The notes under the pieces are model-generated. The model was given only the letters and a program-made list of their open reading frames with translations. It had not been told where the DNA came from and did not search any database. The translations under genes were made by a program, and so were the position numbers. A stretch of 64,000 bases of DNA. Source: Lentibacillus sp. CBA3610 (GTDB lineage Bacteria; Bacillota; Bacilli; Bacillales; Amphibacillaceae). Below, piece after piece: positions 8,000-15,804 of the stretch. The DNA is taken from positions 682,001 to 746,000 of the forward strand of contig NZ_CP035925.1 of the NCBI RefSeq assembly GCF_013373365.1, in the 5' to 3' direction. Within the stretch, counting starts at the first letter, position 1; the number at the start of each line of letters is the position of its first letter.

Positions 8000-8425
8000 A
8001 TGGTTGGCGTAGAAATTGATATGATTGTTACAGACAGCTTGAAGGCACTGGATTATACGAAAAATATTTGATATCGAGCGTGTTGAGGTGACCATTTTCA
8101 AAAGGTGAAAATGAAAGTCATTTTTCTTCTGTATGGCGTGCGCTTTCATATGCTGATGAAATCCGCAATTTGAAATGATCGCCAAGCCGGATAAACCGCA
8201 AACAATTTGTTCAACATATGGTCCCTGACATCACGGAAACTTTTTCAAAAGCCATGGGTGCTTGGCTGCACTGAGAAACAACCAGTAACTGAACTGTCTG
8301 ATTTCGGAGTGTCCAATGCTATTTTCAGCGATCCTTTCGGCTATCAATGGATGCTGCACCAAATACATGAAGAAGTAAGTTTTGAAGAACGCGTACGGCT
8401 TTGGGAGGAAAAAAGGGAGGATTAA
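8000..8425 (+). pseudogene. Frameshifted VOC/glyoxalase superfamily protein
   Basis: An ATG at 8000 follows an AAAAGGAG site and starts MVGVEIDMIVTDSLKALDY, the typical opening of a VOC (glyoxalase/bleomycin resistance) protein. The frame then breaks repeatedly, but pieces continue in order: FDIERVEVT, YGVRFHM, PKPDKPQT, MVPDI, then GAGCTE-like text, and finally an intact end (PVTELSDFGVSNAIFSDPFG through MLHQIHEEVSFEERVRLWEE). Together they equal one PhnB-like VOC protein of about 140 residues. At least four indels are needed to restore it, so this is a clear pseudogene. Confidence 0.8.
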
Positions 8426-8606
8426 TAATTGGCGCATTATTACCTCCGTCCATGAAAATGCTGTATTTGTAAACAGTTTCGTATGCCGCAATTTGGATCA
8501 GTGAGCGGTAAAAGCACGTTCTTCTGAAACGACTTAAGTGGCTTCAGGAAAAACTCACATGTTAGATAGTAAAGTAGATTATTTGGTCAGAAAGTTGGTA
8601 GAAAAT

Positions 8607-9068
8607 ATGGGAATCAATTCTGTCAGCCAGTATGGGAGGACTCGAAACACACCCAAGCGCACCAACAGATTATGAGCATGGGCCTTTGGTGACTCCAAAG
8701 AAATGGCTGATGAACTTGCTGAATTGGTGTTGGAAGGAACGAAAACAGCAACAGCATCCAATTATACCTTGTACCAGTTGGAAGAAGAGCCGTTACCGTT
8801 TGTTGGCCTTCACAATATTATTCTCGACGGGGAAGGTGAAGCTGTTGCCATCGTTGAAACCACGTCCGTGGAAGTTGTTCCGTTTGATGAGGTCACCGAA
8901 GAATTTGCCTATCTGGAAGGAGAGGGAGACCGTACATTAAGGTATTGGCATGAGGTTCATGAAGCTTTCTTCAAGAAAGAATTGGAGGATGTTAATCGAG
9001 CGTTTCATTATAAAATTCCGGTTGTATGTGAAAAATTTAAGCTGATTTATAAAGGGGAAAGTGAATAA
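8607..9068 (+). pseudogene. Frameshifted ASCH-domain protein
   Basis: The last 122 codons form an open frame (start near 8703) reading MADELAELVLEGTKTATASN, then YQLEEEPLP and the ASCH core up to YKIPVVCEKFKLIYKGESE. The family's N-terminal block is also present but in other frames: MGINSVSQ from ATG 8607, WEDS, LETHPSAPTDYE, then WAFGDSKEMADEL. One missing base near 8677 and one or two indels near 8635-8645 break it. The RNA-binding-like ASCH fold would lack its first 35 residues if translated from inside the gene, so loss of function is likely. Confidence 0.78.
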
Positions 9069-9102
9069 ATAATACGAGTGGATATTTGATCAGGGGTTCT
9101 TA

Positions 9103-9222
9103 AATGGGTGTTTTTTAGGGAAAGATGTTGTTGATATTCCTCTAAGAGCTATTATTGAAAGTGATAAAGAAGTTAATGTAACAATTTACTTTAGCAAAAT
9201 ATTAGACCAAAGAAAATAGACT
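9103..9222 (+). pseudogene. Remnant of a C-terminal coding fragment
   Basis: A frame without a start reads GCFLGKDVVDIPLRAIIESD, continues KEVNVTIYFSKILDQRK and stops at 9222. It looks like the last 38 residues of a lost gene. The family is not recognised. It belongs to the surrounding decayed segment. Confidence 0.3.
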
Positions 9223-9287
9223 TCCCTGAGTTTAGCAGCCGGGTGAGGTCTATTCCTTATTGCGCTTACCCCTCTTAATGGGGAGCG
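9215..9287. other. Two hairpins upstream of a strong terminator
   Basis: Hairpin 1 (9215-9254) pairs AATAGACTTC with GTGAGGTCTATT across a loop containing GAGTTTAGC. Hairpin 2 (9262-9287) pairs CGCT-CCCC with GGGG-AGCG with a two-base bulge. They lie in series just before the terminator at 9298, so three folded structures follow each other within 125 bases. Hairpin 1 shares its stem ends and GAGTTTAGC loop with the terminator at 16956. Confidence 0.55.
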
Positions 9288-9297
9288 GCTGATTGCT

Positions 9298-9336
9298 GAC
9301 CGGAGATATTGACGTATCTTCGGTCTTTATTATTTT
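9298..9336 (+). terminator. Rho-independent terminator
   Basis: GACCGGAGAT and ATCTTCGGTC form a 10-bp stem with one A-C mismatch around an 8-nt loop, followed by TTTATTATTTT. It ends transcription from the decayed ASCH region and faces the MATE gene end. Confidence 0.8.
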
Positions 9337-9442
9337 ATGAACTTTCTAGTTTTATTATAACATAAAAAGCACTTTTGCAAACCAAAACGCTTGAATTGAT
9401 GAAAAATTGCCATAATAAATCATAACCAGAGAGAGTCGTGCG

Positions 9443-10792
9443 TCAATAGCCATACGTACTCAACTTCCGGTTTATGACACCGCGCCTTGCAAACACCAGC
9501 AGGAAAATTGCCGTCATTCCTTCAGCAACCGGAAGCGCAAGCCAGATACCCGTTGTACCGAAAAGGAACGGGAGAATGATGAGTGCAGCAATTAACAGAA
9601 TAAAACCGCGGAACAGAGTGATGCCAATGGACGGCCGTATATACGCAGTTGACTGGTAGTAGGTCATGTAGGTGAAATTCACACCCATGAACAAATAACC
9701 AATGAAAAACAATCGAATCCCTTTAATGGCAAGCTGACGTATTTCTACGGATTCCACCCCGAAAATCGAAACGAGCCACCCGGCACCGAACCAGCCAATA
9801 ATAAGAAAAGCAGCCCCCAGTGCAAACCCCGTTATTTCAGAAATCCTCACTGTATTCCTGATGGCTTCATGTTTCTTTGCACCGTAATAGAAACTGATCA
9901 TCGGCTGAATGGACGTGCCAATCCCGATAAATGCCAGGAACATAAAAGTGTGCAAATAATTAATGACCGAAAATGCTGCCAGTCCGGTCGTGCCCGCATA
10001 ATAAGACAATGCAATATTGTACCCGATCACAAAAACACCGGTTCCAGCCTCTGATAAAAAGTTGGGAAAACCTAATTTCCCCGTCAACAGAATGTCATTT
10101 TTTTGCCACCTCGGCCGGACAAATTTTAACCCGGCGTCTTTCTTGAGAAAATGAAGGGTATAGACCAGAAGACCGGCTGCTGTTGCGATCATCGATGCAA
10201 GTGCTGCCCCGACCACTTCCATTTCCAATATAAAAATCATCCAGTAATTCAAAACGATATTGAGCAGTGCTGACACTACAAGCCCTGCCATGGCAAGCTG
10301 CGGACTGCCGTCATTGCGGACAAAAATGCTTAAGGTGTTTTCCCATGCCACGATGGGCGCCCACATAAAAATGATCTGCATATAATCCATGGCATAACCT
10401 AATGTATCCGCGTTTGCACCAAACAATCGGGCGAGCGGTTTAGAGGTGAGATAACCTGCTAAACCGATGATAATCATTACAATGGTCACAAGTACCATAG
10501 CAAGTGTGAACACCCGTTGTGCTTTTTCAGTATCCCCTTCACCCGTCGCCATTGAATACAGGGTGCCGCCGCCGATTCCAATTAATAGCGAAATGGATAT
10601 GATGATCGACCAGACGGGGACGGCGATATTGACACTGGCCAGCGCTACCGATCCGATGCCATTACCGACGAAGATGCCATCAATGACAATGTTTGCTGAC
10701 ATCAGCATCATTCCGACAAGGGTTGGGACGAGATATTGAAAGAAACTTTTTGTTACACTTTGGTTTAAGAGTCGTTGTTCTGCTAGGCCCAT
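9443..10792 (-). CDS. MATE family efflux transporter
   Basis: A 449-residue protein with twelve predicted helices in two similar halves, as in the MATE (multidrug and toxic compound extrusion) family. The opening KSFFQYLVPTLVGMM and NIVIDGIFVGNGIG, where an aspartate sits in helix 1, and the second-half counterpart NFLSEAGTGVFVIGYN, fit the DinF/MepA-type branch. It would export cationic drugs or metabolites in exchange for sodium or protons. The ATG is preceded by AGGAG. Length is normal. It stands alone; the region upstream up to 10938 shows no regulator gene. Confidence 0.92.
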   Translation of the reverse strand: MGLAEQRLLNQSVTKSFFQYLVPTLVGMMLMSANIVIDGIFVGNGIGSVALASVNIAVPVWSIIISISLLIGIGGGTLYSMATGEGDTEKAQRVFTLAMVLVTIVMIIIGLAGYLTSKPLARLFGANADTLGYAMDYMQIIFMWAPIVAWENTLSIFVRNDGSPQLAMAGLVVSALLNIVLNYWMIFILEMEVVGAALASMIATAAGLLVYTLHFLKKDAGLKFVRPRWQKNDILLTGKLGFPNFLSEAGTGVFVIGYNIALSYYAGTTGLAAFSVINYLHTFMFLAFIGIGTSIQPMISFYYGAKKHEAIRNTVRISEITGFALGAAFLIIGWFGAGWLVSIFGVESVEIRQLAIKGIRLFFIGYLFMGVNFTYMTYYQSTAYIRPSIGITLFRGFILLIAALIILPFLFGTTGIWLALPVAEGMTAIFLLVFARRGVINRKLSTYGY

Positions 10793-10938
10793 ATAGTTTC
10801 TCCTGACGTTTATACTCCATGTTCATTGTATAACGTTGCTGCAGGAAAATCCATTATAGAGGAAAATGTGTTAGACATCCATTCCTATGTTTGTTTATAT
10901 GTGCTCAATATGAGAAAAATACGAGGGGAGATGATAAC

Positions 10939-11274
10939 ATGGAAATGAATAAACAGAACTGGCCTGAAAAATATGACATTGCTAAACTCGTCACGATTCA
11001 GAAAGATATCCAAAAAATCATTCGTGGTGATAAAATGTCTGTACGGCGCAATGACCGGTATGCTGATCCTGGAGACAGATTGGAACTTAACGGGAACACC
11101 GTTATAGTTGAAAATGTATATCCCCAAAAACTGGGAGAAATAACAGAGCAGGATGCACAGCAGGAAGGTTATGGAAGCCTGGAAGAATATAAAAATGGCA
11201 TTACCAAAATCCACGGTGAAAAAGTCTGGAATTCCGACTTGATTGTATGGGTTCATATATTGAAACCAGTTTGA
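10939..11274 (+). CDS. ASCH-domain protein
   Basis: A 111-residue cytoplasmic protein starting MEMNKQNWPEKYDIAKL; the start at 10939 is taken because GGGGAG lies 8 bases upstream. Residues 35-105 carry ASCH-fold landmarks: SVRRNDRYADPGDRLEL, VIVENVYPQKLGEITEQD, YGSLEEYKNGITKIHG and a WVHILKPV end. ASCH proteins are PUA-like domains thought to bind RNA or modified nucleotides. It is distinct from the broken ASCH gene at 8607. A palindromic repeat begins two bases after its stop codon. Confidence 0.75.
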   Translation: MEMNKQNWPEKYDIAKLVTIQKDIQKIIRGDKMSVRRNDRYADPGDRLELNGNTVIVENVYPQKLGEITEQDAQQEGYGSLEEYKNGITKIHGEKVWNSDLIVWVHILKPV

Positions 11275-11276
11275 GA

Positions 11277-11303
11277 GGGACAAGGGGTCTGACCCTTTGT
11301 CCC
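11277..11303. repeat. 27-bp palindromic repeat (short type)
   Basis: GGGACAAGGGGTC-T-GACCCTTTGTCCC is a 13-1-13 inverted repeat with one G-T wobble. Apart from that wobble and the central base it is the same sequence as the copy inside the ABC ATPase gene at 19883-19909. It lies between the ASCH gene and the flavin monooxygenase gene. Confidence 0.9.
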
Positions 11304-11326
11304 AGTTAAGGAGGTTGGGTTATAAA

Positions 11327-12382
11327 ATGGAAAACTATCGGATTGATCGGAGTAAAGGTTTGGAATTTGGTCTTTATACATTAGGTGATCATCTGCCGGA
11401 TCCTGGAACGGGGGAGCGTATTTCAGCTCGGCAGCGTATTCGTGAGATCATTGAACTGGCACAGCTGGCTGAAGAGGCAGGTCTTGATTTTTACAGTGTC
11501 GGGGAAAGTCACCAGGACTATTTTGCAACACAGGCACATTCGGTTGTTTTATCAGCGATTGCTCAGGCGACTGAAAAAATCAAAATATCCAGTTCGTCGA
11601 CGATCATCAGCACACTGGATCCGGTACGTGTTTATGAGGACTTTGCAACGATTGATTTGATTTCTGAGGGGCGTGCCGAAATTGTTGCCGGACGTGCATC
11701 AAGGGTTGGCGTTTATGATTTACTGGGGTATGATCTTCGTGATTACGAAGAACTGTATGAAGAGAAATTTGATCTCTTGAATAAAATTAATGAAGAAGAG
11801 GTTGTCAATTGGAGCGGTGAATTCCGTGCACCGCTACGTGATGCGAGGGTTCTTCCGCGTCCGCTGAATGGCTCGCTTCCGATTTGGCGTGCTGTCGGCG
11901 GAACACCCGCCAGTGCCATTAAAGCAGGTTTTGCCGGGGTTCCGATGTATATGGCGCACTTAGGCGGGCCGGTTTCTGCTTTTAAACAAACGGTTGATGC
12001 TTACCGTGAAGCCTTACAGCAAAGCGGCTATGACCCGGCGGAGCTGCCTGTATCAACGGCAGGATTTTTCTATGCTGCTGAGACAACGCAGGACGCTTTG
12101 AGGGAATATTATCCGCATATAAATGAGGGCATGAAGCGAACAAACGGCCAGGGATTTCCGAAACAAGGGTTTGCGCAGGCACAGGATAATCGCACCGTCA
12201 TTAATGTCGGCAGCCCGCAGCAGATTATTGAAAAAATCCTTTATCAGTATGAACAATTCGGTCACCAGCGTTATATTGCGCAAATGGATTTTGGCGGTGT
12301 GCCGTTTGATAAACTGAAGAAAAATATTGAGTTAATCGGAACGGAAATTCTGCCGGCTGTCAAAAAGTATACGGCGGAGTAG
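11327..12382 (+). CDS. LLM-class flavin-dependent oxidoreductase
   Basis: A 351-residue luciferase-like monooxygenase. The start at 11327 (MENYRIDRSKGLEFG) follows AAGGAGG. Landmarks are GLYTLGDHLPDP near the start, FYSVGESHQDYFATQAH, the STIISTLDPVRVYEDFA segment, AEIVAGRASRVGVY and PIWRAVGGTPASA. These match the bacterial LLM class (FMN- or F420-dependent TIM barrels), probably the Atu2307/SP_0267 group. It would oxidise an unknown organic substrate with reduced FMN from a separate reductase. It is a single gene; the long palindrome that begins 8 bases after the stop could act as its terminator. Confidence 0.88.
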   Translation: MENYRIDRSKGLEFGLYTLGDHLPDPGTGERISARQRIREIIELAQLAEEAGLDFYSVGESHQDYFATQAHSVVLSAIAQATEKIKISSSSTIISTLDPVRVYEDFATIDLISEGRAEIVAGRASRVGVYDLLGYDLRDYEELYEEKFDLLNKINEEEVVNWSGEFRAPLRDARVLPRPLNGSLPIWRAVGGTPASAIKAGFAGVPMYMAHLGGPVSAFKQTVDAYREALQQSGYDPAELPVSTAGFFYAAETTQDALREYYPHINEGMKRTNGQGFPKQGFAQAQDNRTVINVGSPQQIIEKILYQYEQFGHQRYIAQMDFGGVPFDKLKKNIELIGTEILPAVKKYTAE

Positions 12383-12389
12383 GATTAAT

Positions 12390-12441
12390 GGGGTCTGTCC
12401 CCCACTGCGGTAGTGTGTTAACGTAGTGAGGGACAGACCCC
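12390..12441. repeat. 52-bp palindromic repeat (long type, copy 1)
   Basis: GGGGTCTGTCCC-CCACT at the left pairs with AGTG-GGGACAGACCCC at the right around TTAAC. The sequence and arms are nearly identical to those at 13468-13522, and the two copies flank the nucleotidyltransferase pair. It can fold into a strong hairpin on either strand. The GGTCTG/CAGACC core also resembles the short palindromes at 11277 and 19883. Confidence 0.92.
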
Positions 12442-12520
12442 TATTTGACTAACAATATGGATAATAAAAAACGCAAACTTGTTGTGATGTCTTATCACAC
12501 GTCTGTAATCAGGTATTAAA

Positions 12521-13084
12521 TCATATATCATTCAGCCATTGTTTTAGTACGTTTAACGTTTGGTCTTTTTCTGCTGTATCTTTTAAGTAGTCAAGATCCA
12601 AGCGTTTGAAATGAATTGAAAAGAGCCGTTTTCCCCATTCACAATCTGATGACGATTGCCAATGAACACAAGCACGTAATCGATCCAAAATAATATCTTC
12701 TATCCCGATAACATAAACATGAAGACCATTATCTAACAGTAGTTCTGTCACTTTTGTATCATCAGCATCTTCAAGCATGTCATTTGGTATTTCGACGCTT
12801 ATCAGTAACTCTTTGTGATACCAATGACGTCCCTCACTCACAAATCCGAGCAATTTCAAATATTTATCGGCTATACCGTACTGGCTGAATATGATGTCTA
12901 TATCTAACGTAGTATACTCACTCCTGGTATAGATTTCGACAGCCAAACCGCCAACAATAATGGGTTTTAAATTTTCCCGTTCGAAAAGACTGGTCAATAT
13001 AGCAGTTGTTTGAACCATTTTTTCAAATTTTGGCTTTTCTTTTAATGAATCGATTTTTGATTTGGCCTCTTCAATCGAAATCAT
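12521..13084 (-). CDS. DUF6036-like nucleotidyltransferase
   Basis: A 187-residue protein with a minimal nucleotidyltransferase site: VGGLAVEIYTR places GG at 45-46, and LDIDIIF gives D61 and D63. Further landmarks are HVYVIGIEDIILDRLRACVHW and the closing LKQWLNDI. This matches DUF6036/AbiEii-like stand-alone nucleotidyltransferases, some of which act as toxins that modify tRNA or proteins. Its start codon overlaps the upstream small gene by 14 bases, so the two are translationally coupled. The pair lies between two copies of a long palindrome. A toxin role is inference; the enzyme could also be a housekeeping or decayed DNA/RNA-modifying protein. Confidence 0.75.
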   Translation of the reverse strand: MISIEEAKSKIDSLKEKPKFEKMVQTTAILTSLFERENLKPIIVGGLAVEIYTRSEYTTLDIDIIFSQYGIADKYLKLLGFVSEGRHWYHKELLISVEIPNDMLEDADDTKVTELLLDNGLHVYVIGIEDIILDRLRACVHWQSSSDCEWGKRLFSIHFKRLDLDYLKDTAEKDQTLNVLKQWLNDI

Positions 13085-13304
13085 AGAACCACTTCCGTTT
13101 TGAAAGATATTTTATTTTACCTTCTTGTTCAGCTCTTTTCCATTTCTCCATACAAAGTTTATCAAGAATGACCTCTTCTTCTTTATCCCTTTGGCGGGTG
13201 CGGATAATTTTTGCAGAGTTGCGGTTTCTGACTATCTGTTGCTCTGCTTTGGGCTTTTGTTCAGTAATCCATTGGTTGAGGTCATTCATGTTTATTTTCC
13301 TCAT
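13071..13304 (-). CDS. Small basic protein coupled to nucleotidyltransferase
   Basis: A 77-residue highly charged protein (MRKINMNDLNQWITEQKP, then a RNRNSAKIIRTRQRDKEEE helix and KRKWFYDFD end). The start at 13304 is used because GAGGTGATC sits just upstream. Its stop lies inside the first codons of the nucleotidyltransferase gene. The family is not recognised. The small-gene-first, overlapping arrangement recalls toxin-antitoxin or regulator-enzyme pairs, but there is no clear DNA-binding motif. Confidence 0.6.
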   Translation of the reverse strand: MRKINMNDLNQWITEQKPKAEQQIVRNRNSAKIIRTRQRDKEEEVILDKLCMEKWKRAEQEGKIKYLSKRKWFYDFD

Positions 13305-13467
13305 TGCGATCACCTCGGAGAACATCTTTCATTTAGTATATCATGTTTAACTGGAAAGTAAGATAGGAAACATACAGTATCAATAGAAAAAGGGCAAAAG
13401 ACGTTAAAAAATTCTCCCCATTTTCCTCTTATGGTCCAAGTTGATGGGGAGGCACATCGGGTACGTA

Positions 13468-13522
13468 GGGGGGTCTGTCCCCCACTACGGTAATGCGTTA
13501 ACGCAGTGGGGGACAGACCCCC
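13468..13522. repeat. 55-bp palindromic repeat (long type, copy 2)
   Basis: GGGGGGTCTGTCCCCCACT pairs with AGTGGGGGACAGACCCCC around a GCGTTAACGC centre that is itself palindromic. It is nearly the same as 12390-12441. It lies just after the stop codon of the Lrp-type gene, which is read toward it, and may serve as that gene's terminator. Confidence 0.92.
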
Positions 13523-13537
13523 TATTGACCCCCTATT

Positions 13538-13987
13538 CTAGAGTTTATAGCCTGTCCTGCTTTTAAACCGCTTCAGGATGACACTGCTCTCGACCCTTGT
13601 AATCCCTTTAACGGAATACAATTCACTGTTTATAAAGTTTTCCAGTTTCACAAAGTCTTCCACCAAAACGTGCATATGTAAAGTGCTGGGGCCCGTCATT
13701 TGGTAGATACTTGCCACGTTTGGGTGGTCTGCCAGGTTTTGGGCTACCTCTTGAAACTGGTAGGGTTCCACGTCAACTTCAAAAAATGCCGATACGGTTT
13801 TCCCGACTTTCTCCGAGTTAATGACCACGGAAAATTTTTCAATGATGCCTTTCTCTTTCATGTTATTGATTCGATCCTTCACAGCCACCCTTGATATGCC
13901 GACCTTTTCTGACAATTCAACATATGACGCTCTGCCATCTTCAACTAATTCTTCCAATAATTTTTTGTCTATGTCATCTACCTTCAT
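13538..13987 (-). CDS. ywrC: Lrp/AsnC family regulator (YwrC/ChrS-like)
   Basis: A 149-residue regulator with an N-terminal winged helix-turn-helix (DDIDKKLLEELVEDGRAS, then YVELSEKVGISRVAVKDRI) and a C-terminal RAM ligand-binding domain (VSAFFEVDVEPYQFQ, NVASIYQMTGPSTLHMHV). It is divergent from a gamma-glutamyltransferase gene followed by two half-size chromate transporters. That is the gene content of the B. subtilis ywrA-D region, where YwrC (ChrS) represses the chromate transporter genes. The ATG has a GGAGGTG site. It probably binds the 200-bp divergent region, but no operator was proven. Confidence 0.85.
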   Translation of the reverse strand: MKVDDIDKKLLEELVEDGRASYVELSEKVGISRVAVKDRINNMKEKGIIEKFSVVINSEKVGKTVSAFFEVDVEPYQFQEVAQNLADHPNVASIYQMTGPSTLHMHVLVEDFVKLENFINSELYSVKGITRVESSVILKRFKSRTGYKL

Positions 13988-14118
13988 GGCACACCTCCAG
14001 AATACAATCGATTATGAATAATATAACACGACTTCATTAAATGTAACTAGTTTGATGTTTTTTCTTTAAGAATGAAAGTAAAATTTTTATTGTGCATTAT
14101 TTTTGTTTAATAATTTAG

Positions 14119-14147
14119 TTGACAGACAACTAAGTGTGAAGTAAAAT
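14119..14147 (+). promoter_or_regulatory. Sigma-A type promoter for ywrD operon
   Basis: TTGACA (14119-14124), a 17-base spacer and TAAAAT (14142-14147) lie 44 bases before the gamma-glutamyltransferase ATG. An AAAGGTGGGGG site follows before the start. Confidence 0.65.
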
Positions 14148-14190
14148 AATATTTAATTTAGAAAATTTTTAAAGGTGGGGGAATATCACA

Positions 14191-15804
14191 ATGAAGAATC
14201 TTAATCACCTTAATTATCCATATGCTTCGCCAAGACTATCGACCTTTGCGAAGAACGGGATGGTTGCGACGTCACAGCCGCTCGCATCCCAGGCTGGGCT
14301 GGATATATTACGAAAAGGCGGGAATGCTATTGATGCCGCCATTGCCACCGCGGCATGTCTGACAGTTGTGGAGCCGACATCGAACGGAATCGGCGGTGAT
14401 GCGTTTGCGCTTGTTTGGACGAAAGGTAAGTTACATGGACTGAATGCAAGTGGACGTGCGCCTGAATCCATTTCAATTGAAGCTGTTAAAGATAAAGGAT
14501 ACGAAGAGCTCCCCAAGTATGGGTGGGTTCCGGTGACGGTGCCGGGCGTTCCGGCAGCCTGGGCTGATCTTTCCAGGGAATTTGGCAAGCTACCGTTTCA
14601 GGAAGTTCTGCAGCCCGCCATTGATTATGCGCGGGAAGGCTTTCCGGTTTCACCGACATTAAGCCGTTTTTGGAAAAAAGGCTTTAACATGTTTAAGGAA
14701 AAACTGACAGATGATATGTTTTCGGAATGGTTCAGGACATTTGCGCCGGACGGAAGGCCTCCTGAGCCCGGTGAGATTTGGTTTTCGGAAAATCACGTCA
14801 GGACCTTGGAAAAAATCGCTGAGTCGAATGCAGAATCATTTTATCGTGGGGAGTTGGCTGAAGAGATTGCTGCATTTTCTGAACAAAATGCTGGCTTCTT
14901 GGCAGCTGCGGATTTAGCGGCTCATAAGTCGGAATGGGTGGATCCAATCAGTGTGAATTACCGGGGTTATGATGTCTGGGAAATCCCGCCGAATGGCCAG
15001 GGAATGGTTGCGTTACAGGCCCTTAATATTTTACAAGAGTTTAACTTTGCGGAAAAAGAAAGCATTGATACATACCATAAACAAATTGAAGCGATAAAAT
15101 TGGCATTCGCCGATGGGCAGGCGCATATTACAGACCGCAGCCATATGCGGTATACCACAGACGAATTGTTGAATGAAGCGTACGCCAGGAGCAGAAAAGA
15201 GCTGATTGGTGAAACCGCCGGGCTCCCTGAAGCGGGTGAACCGTCTCAGGGCGGAACGGTTTATCTGGCTGCAGCGGACAGTGAAGGGAATATGGTATCG
15301 TTTATCCAGAGCAATTACATGGGCTTTGGCTCCGGTCTGGTCGTCCCGGGCACCGGAATTGCCCTGCAGAATCGCGGTCATAATTTTTCCATGAATCCGG
15401 AACATGTTAATGCCCTGGAAGGTGGTAAGCGAAGTTATCACACAATCATACCGGGCTTCATGACACACGGTAACCAGCCGGTCGGTCCGTTTGGTGTTAT
15501 GGGCGGTTTTATGCAGCCGCAAGGGCACGTTCAGGTTGTGATGAACACCGTTGATTTTGGTCTGACGCCACAGGCTGCACTGGATGCGCCACGGTGGCAA
15601 TGGTTTAAGGATAAAAAAATAGAAGTGGAAAACCGCTTCCCTCATCATTTAGCCCAAGGACTGTCGGAAAAGGAGCATGAGGTAACAATTCAACTTGAGC
15701 CAAACGGTTTTGGCAGAGGTCAGATTATTTGGCGTGATCCTGATACCGGCGTTCTTGTTGGCGGTTCTGAGACACGCACAGATGGCGGGGTTGCTTGTTG
15801 GTGA
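14191..15804 (+). CDS. ywrD: Gamma-glutamyltransferase family protein (YwrD-like)
   Basis: A 537-residue N-terminal nucleophile hydrolase. The proenzyme cleavage site and catalytic threonine are in SQGGTVYLAAAD, at Thr356. Upstream landmarks are the MVATSQPLASQAGLDILRKG start, GGNAIDAAIATAACL, and VEPTSNGIGGDAFALVW; downstream are GGKRSYHTIIPGFM and MGGFMQPQGHVQV. It has no signal peptide, so like B. subtilis YwrD it should be cytoplasmic, and would cleave gamma-glutamyl bonds (glutathione or related thiols). The chromate transporter gene follows with a GTGA start/stop overlap. Linking thiol metabolism to chromate export is plausible but unproven. Confidence 0.92.
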   Translation: MKNLNHLNYPYASPRLSTFAKNGMVATSQPLASQAGLDILRKGGNAIDAAIATAACLTVVEPTSNGIGGDAFALVWTKGKLHGLNASGRAPESISIEAVKDKGYEELPKYGWVPVTVPGVPAAWADLSREFGKLPFQEVLQPAIDYAREGFPVSPTLSRFWKKGFNMFKEKLTDDMFSEWFRTFAPDGRPPEPGEIWFSENHVRTLEKIAESNAESFYRGELAEEIAAFSEQNAGFLAAADLAAHKSEWVDPISVNYRGYDVWEIPPNGQGMVALQALNILQEFNFAEKESIDTYHKQIEAIKLAFADGQAHITDRSHMRYTTDELLNEAYARSRKELIGETAGLPEAGEPSQGGTVYLAAADSEGNMVSFIQSNYMGFGSGLVVPGTGIALQNRGHNFSMNPEHVNALEGGKRSYHTIIPGFMTHGNQPVGPFGVMGGFMQPQGHVQVVMNTVDFGLTPQAALDAPRWQWFKDKKIEVENRFPHHLAQGLSEKEHEVTIQLEPNGFGRGQIIWRDPDTGVLVGGSETRTDGGVACW

